Origin: Actinoallomurus soli
GTDB taxonomy: Bacteria; Actinomycetota; Actinomycetes; Streptosporangiales; Streptosporangiaceae
Assembly: GCF_024055715.1 (NCBI RefSeq)
Contig: NZ_JAMXMV010000001.1
Span: forward strand, 1 to 64,000
Reading direction: 5' to 3'
DNA length: 64,000 nt
Part shown: piece by piece, positions 24,451 through 32,081 of the stretch
Layout: the number at the start of each line of letters is the position of its first letter
Numbering within the stretch: position 1 is the first letter of the stretch
Translations under genes and position numbers: made by a program
The notes under the pieces: generated by a model
Seen by the model: only the letters and a program-made list of their open reading frames with translations
Database searches by the model: none
Told to the model about the DNA's origin: nothing

Positions 24451-24948
24451 ATGTCTGCCGTGCGAACCTCTGAGGCCGACCTCGAACGCATGTCGCTGTC
24501 CCGCCTGCTGGCCGTCGCCGGTCACCTCGTCGCCATGCGCTGGCAACGGCTCATGGGCGGGTACGGCCTCACCCCCCACGGCCTGGCCGTCCTCGCCTCC
24601 CTCGAACAGGGATCGGCGCTCACCCAGCGGGAGCTCGCCCGGCGCTGCGGCGTCGCCCCCTCGACACTCAACCACACCGTCGACCACCTCGAGCGCTCGG
24701 GCTGGATCGAACGCCGGCGGGACGTCACCGACCGCCGCCTCGTCAGTCTCGCGCTCACCGAGACGGGGCGCCGCCAGCTCCGGCAGGCCCAGGACGCGGC
24801 CGGCAGCGAGATGGACCCGATGCTCGACCACCTCCCCCCGGCCGACGAACGGATCGTGCGCGACTTCCTCCTCACCACCGTGCTGCGCTTCCAGTCGATG
24901 GACGAGGCCCTGACCGACCCGGCCGCCCCCAGGACCGGGCGCCTCTGA
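24451..24948 (+). CDS. MarR-family transcription regulator
   Basis: A 165-residue winged-helix repressor. The recognition region is LTQRELARRCGVAPSTLNHTVDHLE (split here as LTQRELARRCGVAPS and TLNHTVDHLE, residues 54-78), then the wing WIERRRDVTDRRLVSLALT. ATG 24451 follows ACGGAGA. It is divergent from the MFS exporter gene, the standard layout for a repressor relieved by an exported compound. It could also bind the palindrome at 21730-21747, which is untested. Confidence 0.88.
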   Translation: MSAVRTSEADLERMSLSRLLAVAGHLVAMRWQRLMGGYGLTPHGLAVLASLEQGSALTQRELARRCGVAPSTLNHTVDHLERSGWIERRRDVTDRRLVSLALTETGRRQLRQAQDAAGSEMDPMLDHLPPADERIVRDFLLTTVLRFQSMDEALTDPAAPRTGRL

Positions 24949-25049
24949 CCGTCGCGGCCCGTCCAGGTGCGGGTGATCGGATGATCTGCCCGCTCGTCCG
25001 AGGACGGGAACGGCGGAATCTGTCCGCGCGCGGTGTTAGGTTGCCGCGC

Positions 25050-25739
25050 ATGTCCTTCGACCTGCTGGAGCTCCTTCCCGACGCCTGGCGCGAGCGCGTG
25101 GAGCCGCTGCTCGACCCCGACGCCACCCGGCGGCTGAGCGACTTCGTGGCCGCGGAGTACGCCGCGGGCACCGTCTACCCGCCGCAGCCCGACCTGTTCA
25201 GCGCGTTCCGCCTGTGCGCGCCCGACGACGCCCGGGTGCTCATCCTCGGGCAGGACCCCTACCACGGCGCGGGCCAGGCGCACGGGCTCAGCTTCAGCGT
25301 GCGGCCGGGCGTGCGGATCCCGCCGTCACTGCGCAACGTCTTCAAGGAGCTCCACGACGACCTCGGCGTTCCGGTGCCCAAGACCGGGGACCTGACCCCG
25401 TGGGCCGAGCGGGGGGTGCTCCTGCTCAACTCGGTGCTGACCGTGCGCGCCGGAAAGGCGGGCTCCCACGCGGGCAAGGGCTGGGAGGAGTTCACCGACG
25501 CCGTGATCCGGGCCCTGGACGCCAAGAGCGAGCGGGTCGTGTTCGTGCTCTGGGGCGCCTACGCCCGCAAGAAGCGCGACCTGGTCACCGGAGCGCAGCA
25601 CGTGGTGTTCGAGGCCGGGCACCCCAGCCCGATGAACCCTCGGGGCTTCCTCGGCAGCCGGCCGTTCAGCGCGGTCAACAAGGCCCTGGCCGACGCCGGT
25701 GAGCCGCAGATCGACTGGACCCTCGACCGCCCGGAGTAA
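25050..25739 (+). CDS. ung: Uracil-DNA glycosylase, family 1
   Basis: Ung removes uracil from DNA in base-excision repair. The 229-residue product has the water-activating loop ILGQDPYHGAGQAHG (Asp and His near residues 69-72), the LLLNSVLTVRAGKAGSH segment and the minor-groove loop GHPSPMNPRGF near residue 190. ATG 25050 matches the family start. It stands alone, with the next gene convergent. Confidence 0.96.
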   Translation: MSFDLLELLPDAWRERVEPLLDPDATRRLSDFVAAEYAAGTVYPPQPDLFSAFRLCAPDDARVLILGQDPYHGAGQAHGLSFSVRPGVRIPPSLRNVFKELHDDLGVPVPKTGDLTPWAERGVLLLNSVLTVRAGKAGSHAGKGWEEFTDAVIRALDAKSERVVFVLWGAYARKKRDLVTGAQHVVFEAGHPSPMNPRGFLGSRPFSAVNKALADAGEPQIDWTLDRPE

Positions 25740-25764
25740 CGCCACGGCCGGCGAGCCGGGTCCG

Positions 25765-25790
25765 CCGACGGGTGCCGCCGGGCCCGTCGG
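25765..25790. terminator. Hairpin between ung and the acetyltransferase gene
   Basis: CCGACGGG (25765-25772) pairs with CCCGTCGG (25783-25790) around a 10-base loop, between two convergent genes. It can serve both as a bidirectional terminator. Confidence 0.6.
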
Positions 25791-25820
25791 TACAGGGCCC
25801 CGGCCTGCCGGCGCGTGCGG

Positions 25821-26357
25821 TCAGGCGATGGCGGTGTGCAGACGCACCATCGCGACCGGCTCGCCCATGTCGACCTTGCTGTGCGCGCCGTCGGGCGCCC
25901 AGCCCGCCGAGGCCAGGAAGCCCCGGAGCGCGTCGTCGGCGGCGAAGACCCAGGCGATGGCCGTCGTGCAGCCGTCCTCGCGCAGGTGGTCGACCGTGGC
26001 GGCGAGCAGGCGGCTGCCGTGCCCGGCCCGCCCGCGCGCCGGGTCGACCAGCAGGGTGAGCAGCTCGCCGGTCGTCTGCGGGTCCTGGTCGGGGTCGCCG
26101 GCCGGGGCGTGCGCGGCGAACCCGGTGATCACGCCCTCGTCCACGGCGACGAGCAGCCGGTGCCGCGGGCTCGGCGGCGCGGCCACGGCGTCCGCCCAGC
26201 GCTCACGCCACAGGGCGACCGCCTCCGGGCCGGTCATCTCGGCCAGCGCCGCCTCGGGGATCACACTGCGGTACCCCTCGCGCCAGGCCCGTACCTGGAT
26301 CTCCGCGACGGCGGCCACGTCTCCCGGGTACGCCGCCCGTACCCCCACCACGCCCAC
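25821..26357 (-). CDS. GNAT-family N-acetyltransferase
   Basis: A 178-residue acetyl-CoA-dependent acetyltransferase. It shows the N-terminal strand VGVRAAYPGDVAAVAEI and the EGYRSVIPEA helix. The acetyl-CoA site, ELLTLLVDPARGRAGHGSRLL (about residues 97-117), has R-G-R-A-G-H-G as a variant of the Q/RxxGxG/A loop. The last part has FLASAGWAPDG. The substrate is unknown. The GTG start at 26357 could be a few codons further in. Confidence 0.8.
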   Translation of the reverse strand: MGVVGVRAAYPGDVAAVAEIQVRAWREGYRSVIPEAALAEMTGPEAVALWRERWADAVAAPPSPRHRLLVAVDEGVITGFAAHAPAGDPDQDPQTTGELLTLLVDPARGRAGHGSRLLAATVDHLREDGCTTAIAWVFAADDALRGFLASAGWAPDGAHSKVDMGEPVAMVRLHTAIA

Positions 26358-26437
26358 CGGTGCCTCAACCCCCCGCTCGTGTCACGTCCGTACGCCGACG
26401 ACCGTACCGCCCGCCGGCCGGCCGGCGTCGAGCGGCG

Positions 26438-27022
26438 TCAGGTGCCGGGGGAGGCGGCGCGGCGGCGGGCGCGGTAGGCGCGGGTCTTCGTCCGGTTCCC
26501 GCACATCCGCATCGAGCACCAGCTGCGGGAGCGGTTCTTCGAGGTGTCGAGGAACGCCCACCGGCACGTCGTCTCCCGGCAGACCTTCAGCCGGGTCCAG
26601 TCGCCCTCGGCGACGCTCCGCATGACCGCCGCCGCGATCGCCGCGAGCCCGCCGCGGACCCCTCCTGCGAGCGGGAGCAGCGCCGGGCCGTTCAGGGACA
26701 CGCGCAGGGGGAGTGCGGTCAGGATCCGGTCCAGGTCGGCGGGCGGACCCGCCGCGTCCGGTGTGTGGTGGCCGAGCATCGCGTGCCGCAGACCCTCGCG
26801 GAAGGCGACCGCGAGCGCCAGGTCGGCCTCGTCCGCGCGGGCGCCGGGCGGCGTCAGCCCGCGTTCGACGAGCCAGCCGCTGAGGTCCCAGGGTGCGCCG
26901 AAGTCGTCGATGTCGCAGTCGACGTCGTAGGTGTTGACGAAGTCCCGCAGCAGCAGGGCGGAGGCGCCCTCTTTCATCGGAGGAGCGACCGAAGGCGGTG
27001 TGCTCCTGGTGCGCTCGCTCAC
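26438..27022 (-). CDS. CGNR zinc-finger protein (ABATE domain), second copy
   Basis: A 194-residue protein with the ABATE stress-responsive domain (about residues 10-140) and a canonical C-terminal CGNR finger: Cys in KVCRETTCRWAFLD, then SMRMCGNRTKTRAYRARRR. The LLRDFVNTYDVD segment near the N-terminus is typical. GTG 27022 follows GGGAGG at 4 bases; ATG 27034 is an alternative. It is probably a transcription regulator. It lies downstream of the MocR gene and near the EamA transporter, a setting often seen for this family. Confidence 0.85.
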   Translation of the reverse strand: MSERTRSTPPSVAPPMKEGASALLLRDFVNTYDVDCDIDDFGAPWDLSGWLVERGLTPPGARADEADLALAVAFREGLRHAMLGHHTPDAAGPPADLDRILTALPLRVSLNGPALLPLAGGVRGGLAAIAAAVMRSVAEGDWTRLKVCRETTCRWAFLDTSKNRSRSWCSMRMCGNRTKTRAYRARRRAASPGT

Positions 27023-27116
27023 GCGCCCTCCCATCTCGGCACCAGCGTACTTCCATCACCGGTGACGGGCGGGCGGGTCAGGCCCTGTTCGAGGGGCCCC
27101 GCCGTCCTCCCGCTCG

Positions 27117-28544
27117 CTACGGACGAGGACTCCGGGACAGGCCCTGGGAGGCGGCCGCGGCCAGGGTCCGGGCGAAGCGGCCCGCGCCCTCGGTGAGCTC
27201 CGTCTCGCCGGCCGCCGTCCCATAGCTGAGCCGCACGCGGGGCCTGGGCGGCTCGGCGGGGAAGTAGCGCCGTCCCGGGCTGACCAGGACGCCCCCGCGC
27301 AGCGCGGCCTCGGCCAGGGCGACGTCGTCGACGCCCTCGGGCAGGCCGACCCACAGGTGCAGGCCCCCGCGCGGCCGGACGGCGGGAGACAGCCCGGCCG
27401 CCGCGAGCGCGGTGGTGAGCGTGTCACGCCGCCGGCGCAGCTCCTCGCCGACGGTGCGCAGGTGACGGGGCCAAGCGGAGGAGGTGACGAGCTCCAGGGC
27501 GGTCTCCTGGAGCGGCCGGGCGACGAAGAACGACTCGACGACCTGGGCCGAGCGGATGCGTTCGGCGACCGGTCCCCGGGCGATCACGGCGGCGACCCGC
27601 AGGCTCGGCGCGGTGGCCTTGGTGAGCGACGCGATGTGCACGACCCGGCCGTCCCGGTCCGACGCGACGAGCGGCGGGGGAGGCGGGTCGATCGCCAGAT
27701 GACGGCTGTAGTCGTCCTCGACGACGAACGCGCCCGCCGCGCGGGCGACGTTCAGGACCTGCTCGCGGCGCGGGTCCGACAGCACCGTGCCGGTCGGGTT
27801 GTGGAACGTCGGCTGGCAGAACAGCGCGCGTGCCCCCGTCGCCGCGAACGCGTCGGCCAGCAGGTCGGTGCGCAGGCCCTGGTCGTCGACCGGCACCGGC
27901 ACGGGACGCAGCCCGGCGGAACGCGCCGAGGCCAGCGCGCCGAGGTAGGTCGGCGACTCGACGAGCAGCGGCGCGCCGGGTGGCAGCAGGGCGCGCAGGA
28001 TCAGGCTGATCGAGCTCTGGCCCCCGCTGGTGATGGTCACGTCGGCCGCGGTGACGTCGCCGCCGGCCGTACGGGCGAACCACTCGCGCAGGTCGCGCAG
28101 GCCGGGCAACGGCGGGCGCTCCCACGCGTCCGGCCGGCGGGCCGCCCGCGCGGCCGCCGTGGCCAGCGCCCGTACGGGCTGCAGGGCGGGTGCGAGATAA
28201 CCGCCGCTGAGCGCGATGACGCTCTCGGGCGCCGGGGTGAGCAGGCCCACCACGCCCTCGGCGTCGACGGTGCGGTCGCCGAGGGCCACCGCCTGCCAGT
28301 CCAGATCCGCCGGCTCCGCCGGAGCGGGCCGGAGCCGTTCGGCGACGTACGTGCCGCTGCCGGGCCGGGCGACGACGAGGCCCTCGGCGGCGAGCAGCCG
28401 GATCGCGCGGGACACGGTGACGGGACTGACCTGGTACCGGCTCATCAGCGACCGGCTGGAGGGCAGCCGGTCGCCGGGGCGCAGTCTCGCCACCTCGGCC
28501 CGCAGCTCCTGGGCGAGACCGGCGATACTGCTATCGTTGTTCAT
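27117..28544 (-). CDS. MocR-type regulator: GntR HTH fused to an aminotransferase-like domain
   Basis: A 475-residue PLP-dependent regulator. The GntR winged helix (residues 1-75) has LPSSRSLMSRYQVSPVTVSR. The fold-type-I aminotransferase domain follows with QPTFHNPTGTV, VEDDYSRHL and the PLP lysine in IASLTKATAPSLR near residue 305. Such proteins sense PLP or a PLP adduct and control a divergent gene. Its ATG (28544-28542) overlaps the ATG of the divergent EamA transporter, so the two promoters must lie inside each other's coding DNA or immediate edge. Confidence 0.9.
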   Translation of the reverse strand: MNNDSSIAGLAQELRAEVARLRPGDRLPSSRSLMSRYQVSPVTVSRAIRLLAAEGLVVARPGSGTYVAERLRPAPAEPADLDWQAVALGDRTVDAEGVVGLLTPAPESVIALSGGYLAPALQPVRALATAAARAARRPDAWERPPLPGLRDLREWFARTAGGDVTAADVTITSGGQSSISLILRALLPPGAPLLVESPTYLGALASARSAGLRPVPVPVDDQGLRTDLLADAFAATGARALFCQPTFHNPTGTVLSDPRREQVLNVARAAGAFVVEDDYSRHLAIDPPPPPLVASDRDGRVVHIASLTKATAPSLRVAAVIARGPVAERIRSAQVVESFFVARPLQETALELVTSSAWPRHLRTVGEELRRRRDTLTTALAAAGLSPAVRPRGGLHLWVGLPEGVDDVALAEAALRGGVLVSPGRRYFPAEPPRPRVRLSYGTAAGETELTEGAGRFARTLAAAASQGLSRSPRP

Positions 28545-28570
28545 GAAGAATCAGGATATCGCTACTCTCC
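28520..28570. promoter_or_regulatory. Overlapping divergent promoters of the MocR and EamA genes
   Basis: TATCGT (28532-28537) lies 5 bases before the EamA ATG. On the minus strand TATCCT (within 28553-28558) lies 8 bases before the MocR ATG. Both fit leaderless transcription. GCGATA and TATCGC flank the two start codons symmetrically and may form the regulator's operator. Confidence 0.5.
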
Positions 28571-29511
28571 GAGTCCCGGTAGCGCTGCCCGCGGGCTTCG
28601 GCACCGCCGCGCTCGGCGTCCTCTCCTTCTCCTTCACCCTCCCGGCCACCGAGTTCGCGCTGCGCGGCTTCGATCCGTACCTGATCGGCGTCGGGCGGGC
28701 CGGCGTCGCCGCCCTCCTCGCCGTCGTCGCGCTGCGGCTGATGCGCGCCCGGCGGCCACGGGGGCGTCAGTGGGCCTCGCTCGGCGTCGTCGCGCTCGGC
28801 ATCGTGTTCGGGTTCCCGGTGCTGTCCACGCTCGCCCTGGACCACGGCTCCTCCTCGTCCCACGCCGCCGTGGTGGTCGGCCTGCTCCCCGTCATGACCG
28901 CGATCTTCGCCGTCGTACGGGCCGGTGAGCGCCCCTCGGCCCTGTTCTGGGCGGCGAGCGTGGCGGGTGCGGCGGTCATCGTCGCGTTCACCCTGCGAAA
29001 CGGGGTGGGGCGTTTCTCACTCGCGGACGCGCTGCTGTTCGGCGCGCTGGTGACGTGCGGCCTCGGATACGCCGAAGGCGGCCGGCTGGCCCGCGAGATG
29101 CCCGGCCCGCAGGTCGTGTCGTGGGCGCTCGTCCTCGTCGCGCCGATCACGGTGCCCGTCACCGTGGGGCTGCTGGCCGCCACGCCCGCGCACTGGAGCG
29201 GCGCGGCGGTCGCCGGCCTGGCGTACGTGTCGGGCGTGTCGATGTTCCTCGGGTTCTTCGCCTGGTACGCCGGGCTCGCGAAGGCGGGGGTGGCGCGGGC
29301 GAGCCAGGTTCAGCTCGCCCAGCCGCTGCTCACACTGGTCTGGGCGTGGCTGCTGCTGGGTGAACACGCGGGCGCCGGAACGGTCGCCGCGGCGGCCGGC
29401 GTGCTGGTGTGCGTCCTCCTCGCCCAGCGGGCGCGCGTCTCCCGCGCCGCCGCACCGGCCCATCCGGCGGCCGTCTCCACGGTGACGCCCGGCGGGGCCC
29501 GGAGGCGCTGA
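28543..29511 (+). CDS. EamA-family (DMT) transporter
   Basis: A 322-residue drug/metabolite-transporter protein with ten hydrophobic segments in two EamA repeats (about 15-145 and 160-295). Conserved bits are FALRGFDPYLIGVGRAGVAA in TM1-TM2 and SQVQLAQPLLTLVWAWLLLGE near the end. It probably exports a metabolite. The divergent MocR gene with overlapping start codons is its likely regulator. No alternative start exists nearby, so ATG 28543 is well supported. The last 30 residues are a cytoplasmic tail. Confidence 0.88.
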   Translation: MKNQDIATLRVPVALPAGFGTAALGVLSFSFTLPATEFALRGFDPYLIGVGRAGVAALLAVVALRLMRARRPRGRQWASLGVVALGIVFGFPVLSTLALDHGSSSSHAAVVVGLLPVMTAIFAVVRAGERPSALFWAASVAGAAVIVAFTLRNGVGRFSLADALLFGALVTCGLGYAEGGRLAREMPGPQVVSWALVLVAPITVPVTVGLLAATPAHWSGAAVAGLAYVSGVSMFLGFFAWYAGLAKAGVARASQVQLAQPLLTLVWAWLLLGEHAGAGTVAAAAGVLVCVLLAQRARVSRAAAPAHPAAVSTVTPGGARRR

Positions 29512-29525
29512 ACGGGGACGGACCG

Positions 29526-29596
29526 GCTCGGTAAAGGTCTCGGCGACAAACGGCAGATCACGCCGAAAGGGTCGAGACCACCCGTCTTTACCGAGC
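29526..29596. repeat. Long imperfect inverted repeat after the EamA gene
   Basis: GCTCGGTAAAG (29526-29536) matches CTTTACCGAGC (29586-29596) perfectly. The stem continues with GTCTCG (29537-29542) against CGAGAC (29573-29578) after a 7-base bulge, and an inner CGGCG/CGCCG pair follows. It begins 15 bases after the EamA stop. Termination is the simplest role, but its size and bulge also allow a miniature-element remnant. Confidence 0.65.
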
Positions 29597-29655
29597 ATCC
29601 CGCGCACACCGCGCGCCATGATGGGCGGCGGTACGCGCGATCACGAGGGAGAACG

Positions 29656-30075
29656 GTGAACGGAACTTCGTACGAAGTGCACCCGATCGGCCGGGTCGAG
29701 TCGCCGCTGACCGACCGGGCCGCGGCACCCCGGCAGGGCGACGAGGGCGCGCCGGAGGCATGGCTGGTGTTCCGCGAGGACGTCCGCGAGGGGCTGCGCG
29801 AGCTGGCCGTCGGTGCTCAGGTCATCGTGCTGACCTGGTTCGACCGGGCGTCCCACGACGTCCTGGTCGTCCACCCGCGCGGCGACCTGGCCCGGCCGCC
29901 GCAGGGGGTGTTCGGCACGCGGTCGCCGGACCGGCCGAACCCGGTCGGCCTGCACCGCGTGACGGTTCTGGCGATCGACGGCCCGCGCGTCCTGGTCAAG
30001 GACCTCGAAGCCCTGGACGGAACGCCCATCGTCGACGTCAAGCCCGTCCTCGACCAGAACATCGCCGAACGCTGA
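29656..30075 (+). CDS. trmO: tRNA t6A37 N6-methyltransferase TrmO
   Basis: TrmO (YaeB/UPF0066) methylates N6-threonylcarbamoyladenosine at position 37 of threonine tRNAs using S-adenosylmethionine. The 139-residue beta-barrel protein has YEVHPIGRVESPL at the N-terminus, VLTWFDRASHDVL near residue 57, GVFGTRSPDRPNPVGLHRV near 87 and ALDGTPIVDVKP near 117. The short length is normal for the minimal form lacking the C-terminal extension. GTG 29656 is the start. It has no operon partners. Confidence 0.88.
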   Translation: MNGTSYEVHPIGRVESPLTDRAAAPRQGDEGAPEAWLVFREDVREGLRELAVGAQVIVLTWFDRASHDVLVVHPRGDLARPPQGVFGTRSPDRPNPVGLHRVTVLAIDGPRVLVKDLEALDGTPIVDVKPVLDQNIAER

Positions 30076-30137
30076 TCGCGGGCTGCGGCGAACCCGCGGG
30101 TGATTCCGGGCGTCCCAACCCCTGATCGAGGAGGGGC

Positions 30138-31145
30138 ATGACGCGGCGACTCGCCCGCGCGGTGGCATGGGTCTGCGCGACCGTGCTCGGCGCATCGATG
30201 ATCTTCTTCGGGTACGCCTGGTTCCGGTGGCAGCCGGAGCCGCCGGTGTACGGCGGCACCGCGAACGCGCTGTGGGCCCGGCACCAGTGGGTGGGGGAGG
30301 CGCACGCCGAGAGCGAGTACCGCGCCCTCGCCGGCGTCCTCACCCGAGATCGGATCACCGATGTCTTCTTCCACGTCGGCCCGTTGACCGGCGACGGGAG
30401 GATCCCGCCGGCGCGGTACGGTCACGCCGCCGAGCTGCTCGCGGCGCTGCGCCGGCTCGCGCCGGGCGTGCACGCCCAGGCGTACGTCGGGCAGGTCGAG
30501 CGTTCCGGCGGCGGTCCGCTGGACCTGCGTGCGGCGGCGACGCGGGCGAACGTCCTGAACACCGACCGCGCCCTGCTGGACCTCGGCTTCGCCGGCATCC
30601 ACTACGACATCGAGCCGATCTACCCCGACGACCGGGACTTCCTCGACCTGCTGGCGCGCACCCGCGAGCTCACCCGGGCCCGGGGACGGCTGCTGTCGGT
30701 CGCGCTGGAGCAACCGGGGCTCGCCGACTGGACGCAGCCGCTGTTCCGGCTCGTGCTGCCGCGCGGGGCGGCCCACTATCCACCGCGGCCAACGGCGGCC
30801 TACCTGAAGGCGGTCGCGGACCGCGTCGACCAGGTGGCGATCATGACCTACGACTCGGAGGCGCCGACGCGGGCGCTCGCCGGATGGCACTTCGCCCACC
30901 ACACCGAGCGGGTGCTGTCACTGATCGGCGATCGCGTGACCGTCTTCATGGGAGTGCCGACCTACCGGTCGCCCACCCCGTGGGCGGAGGACCTGCCCAC
31001 CGCGCTGCGCGGCGTCCGGCAGGGCGTCGCGCGGCTGCGCCGCCCGCCCCGGCGGCCGTACGGCGTGGCCGTGTACGCCGACTGGACGACGGACGACCGG
31101 GAGTGGGCGGCGTACCGCGCCGGGTGGCTCGGCCCACCGCGCTGA
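30138..31145 (+). CDS. Membrane-anchored GH18-like (TIM-barrel) protein
   Basis: A 335-residue protein with one N-terminal membrane segment (residues 9-27, no lipobox) and an extracellular domain. The domain resembles a glycosyl-hydrolase family 18 barrel: strand GFAGIHYDIEPIY near residue 153 carries D and E at the positions of the DxxDxDxE motif, and QVAIMTYDSE near 235 is the beta-6 strand. The motif is incomplete (HYDIE), so activity is uncertain. The start has a GGAGG site. It could act on envelope polysaccharide. Confidence 0.6.
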   Translation: MTRRLARAVAWVCATVLGASMIFFGYAWFRWQPEPPVYGGTANALWARHQWVGEAHAESEYRALAGVLTRDRITDVFFHVGPLTGDGRIPPARYGHAAELLAALRRLAPGVHAQAYVGQVERSGGGPLDLRAAATRANVLNTDRALLDLGFAGIHYDIEPIYPDDRDFLDLLARTRELTRARGRLLSVALEQPGLADWTQPLFRLVLPRGAAHYPPRPTAAYLKAVADRVDQVAIMTYDSEAPTRALAGWHFAHHTERVLSLIGDRVTVFMGVPTYRSPTPWAEDLPTALRGVRQGVARLRRPPRRPYGVAVYADWTTDDREWAAYRAGWLGPPR

Positions 31146-31255
31146 CCCGGCCCCGGAGACCGCGCCGGCGGCCGTCCGATCACGTCCCGCCGTACGCGCG
31201 CGGGCACCGTCCGTCAGCGCGCGCGTGGACGCCGGCGGACAACCAAATCTGACCC

Positions 31256-31286
31256 TTGCGATACATGCCGCAAAAGCTGATTAAAT
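31256..31286 (+). promoter_or_regulatory. Possible promoter of the 65-residue protein gene
   Basis: TTGCGA (31256-31261) and GATTAA (31279-31284) have a 17-base spacing and lie in a short AT-rich window. They would give a leader of about 140 bases to the gene at 31431. The leader holds two imperfect copies of a GAxTCGTC(T/C)TC...GAAGG block. Confidence 0.35.
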
Positions 31287-31430
31287 GACTCGTCTTCGCA
31301 GGTGAAGACCTTCCCTGTGGACCTCCTGACCGCTCGCGGCCATGTGGTCGATTCGTCCTCACACGGGGAAGGATTTCCGGCGACCGTGGTGCGGATCGCC
31401 GCGGCTGGCGGTGTGGGAGGTTCGGGAGAG

Positions 31431-31628
31431 ATGCACATGGAGGACACTGTCCAGGGGGCGGCCCTTCAGCTGCAGCAGCTGACGGCCGATTACTCCGGTT
31501 GGCGGTTCGGGCTCGGAGGCTCCGGGCACTGGTGGGCGGTACGCCGCAACGAGTGCCTGCGCGCGCGGAGCAGGGATGAACTCGAGCTGAAGCTGCGTGA
31601 GCATCTCGGCGCTCGCCAGGACGCCTGA
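31431..31628 (+). CDS. Conserved small protein, 65 residues
   Basis: A short protein with the compact core LQQLTADYSGWRFGLGGSGHWWAVRR and a helical tail SRDELELKLREHLG (core residues about 13-38). Tryptophan-rich W...GHWWA cores like this recur in actinobacterial small proteins of unknown role. ATG 31431 follows GGGAGAG. A strong terminator follows the stop by 11 bases, supporting a real transcription unit. No function is proposed. Confidence 0.6.
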   Translation: MHMEDTVQGAALQLQQLTADYSGWRFGLGGSGHWWAVRRNECLRARSRDELELKLREHLGARQDA

Positions 31629-31638
31629 CGGGCTGATG

Positions 31639-31665
31639 GGTGTCCGGTGCGATCCACCGGACACC
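31639..31665 (+). terminator. Terminator after the 65-residue protein gene
   Basis: GGTGTCCGGTG (31639-31649) pairs perfectly with CACCGGACACC (31655-31665) around a 5-base loop, just after the stop codon. Confidence 0.85.
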
Positions 31666-31680
31666 TCCAGGCGCGGATGC

Positions 31681-31758
31681 GCGCGCCTCGGTGGCCGGTG
31701 CGCCGGTCGGGTGGGTGACCGGCGCGGAGAGCCCCAGACCCCTGCCACCGAGGCGCGC
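31681..31758. repeat. Nested inverted repeats, candidate structured RNA
   Basis: An exact 15-bp outer stem (31681-31695/31744-31758) encloses a 9-bp inner hairpin (31700-31708/31717-31725). It is too elaborate for a simple terminator and sits in intergenic DNA between two plus-strand genes. Confidence 0.55.
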
Positions 31759-32081
31759 ATCCTCCGCCGGGAGGAGCTCCGCCAGCCCCGCCAGACCCCG
31801 GCGGAACCCCGTCCCAACCACTCCAACGTACGAGAGCCCGTGAAGGTTCTCCGGTAACGCCGGTTTTCTGAATTCCGATGCTGAAGGTGACGTCGTCAGA
31901 ACGCGTACCCCCGAGCGTGTTCTGGCGGCGTCTTCCTCGTCACGGCCGTCCGAACGGGCCGAAGACCCCGCTGACACGGGCGGTTCCGCGCTCCGGGACG
32001 AGGCCGGGCCGAGGTCCGGGCGGGACGACACGGAGGTCCCCGCGGCTCCCGGCCACCGCCGATGCCCGGTAAGTTCGGAAC

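Larger units (their letters stand above)
31629..32081. other. Non-coding, highly structured stretch upstream of dapA
   Basis: No convincing gene lies in these 450 bases. After the terminator there is a nested structure. GCGCGCCTCGGTGGC (31681-31695) pairs with its exact complement at 31744-31758, enclosing GCGCCGGTC (31700-31708) paired with GACCGGCGC (31717-31725). Then comes lower-GC sequence (31850-31900) and dapA's probable -10 box TAAGTT (32070-32075), 6 bases before the dapA ATG. Confidence 0.55.
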
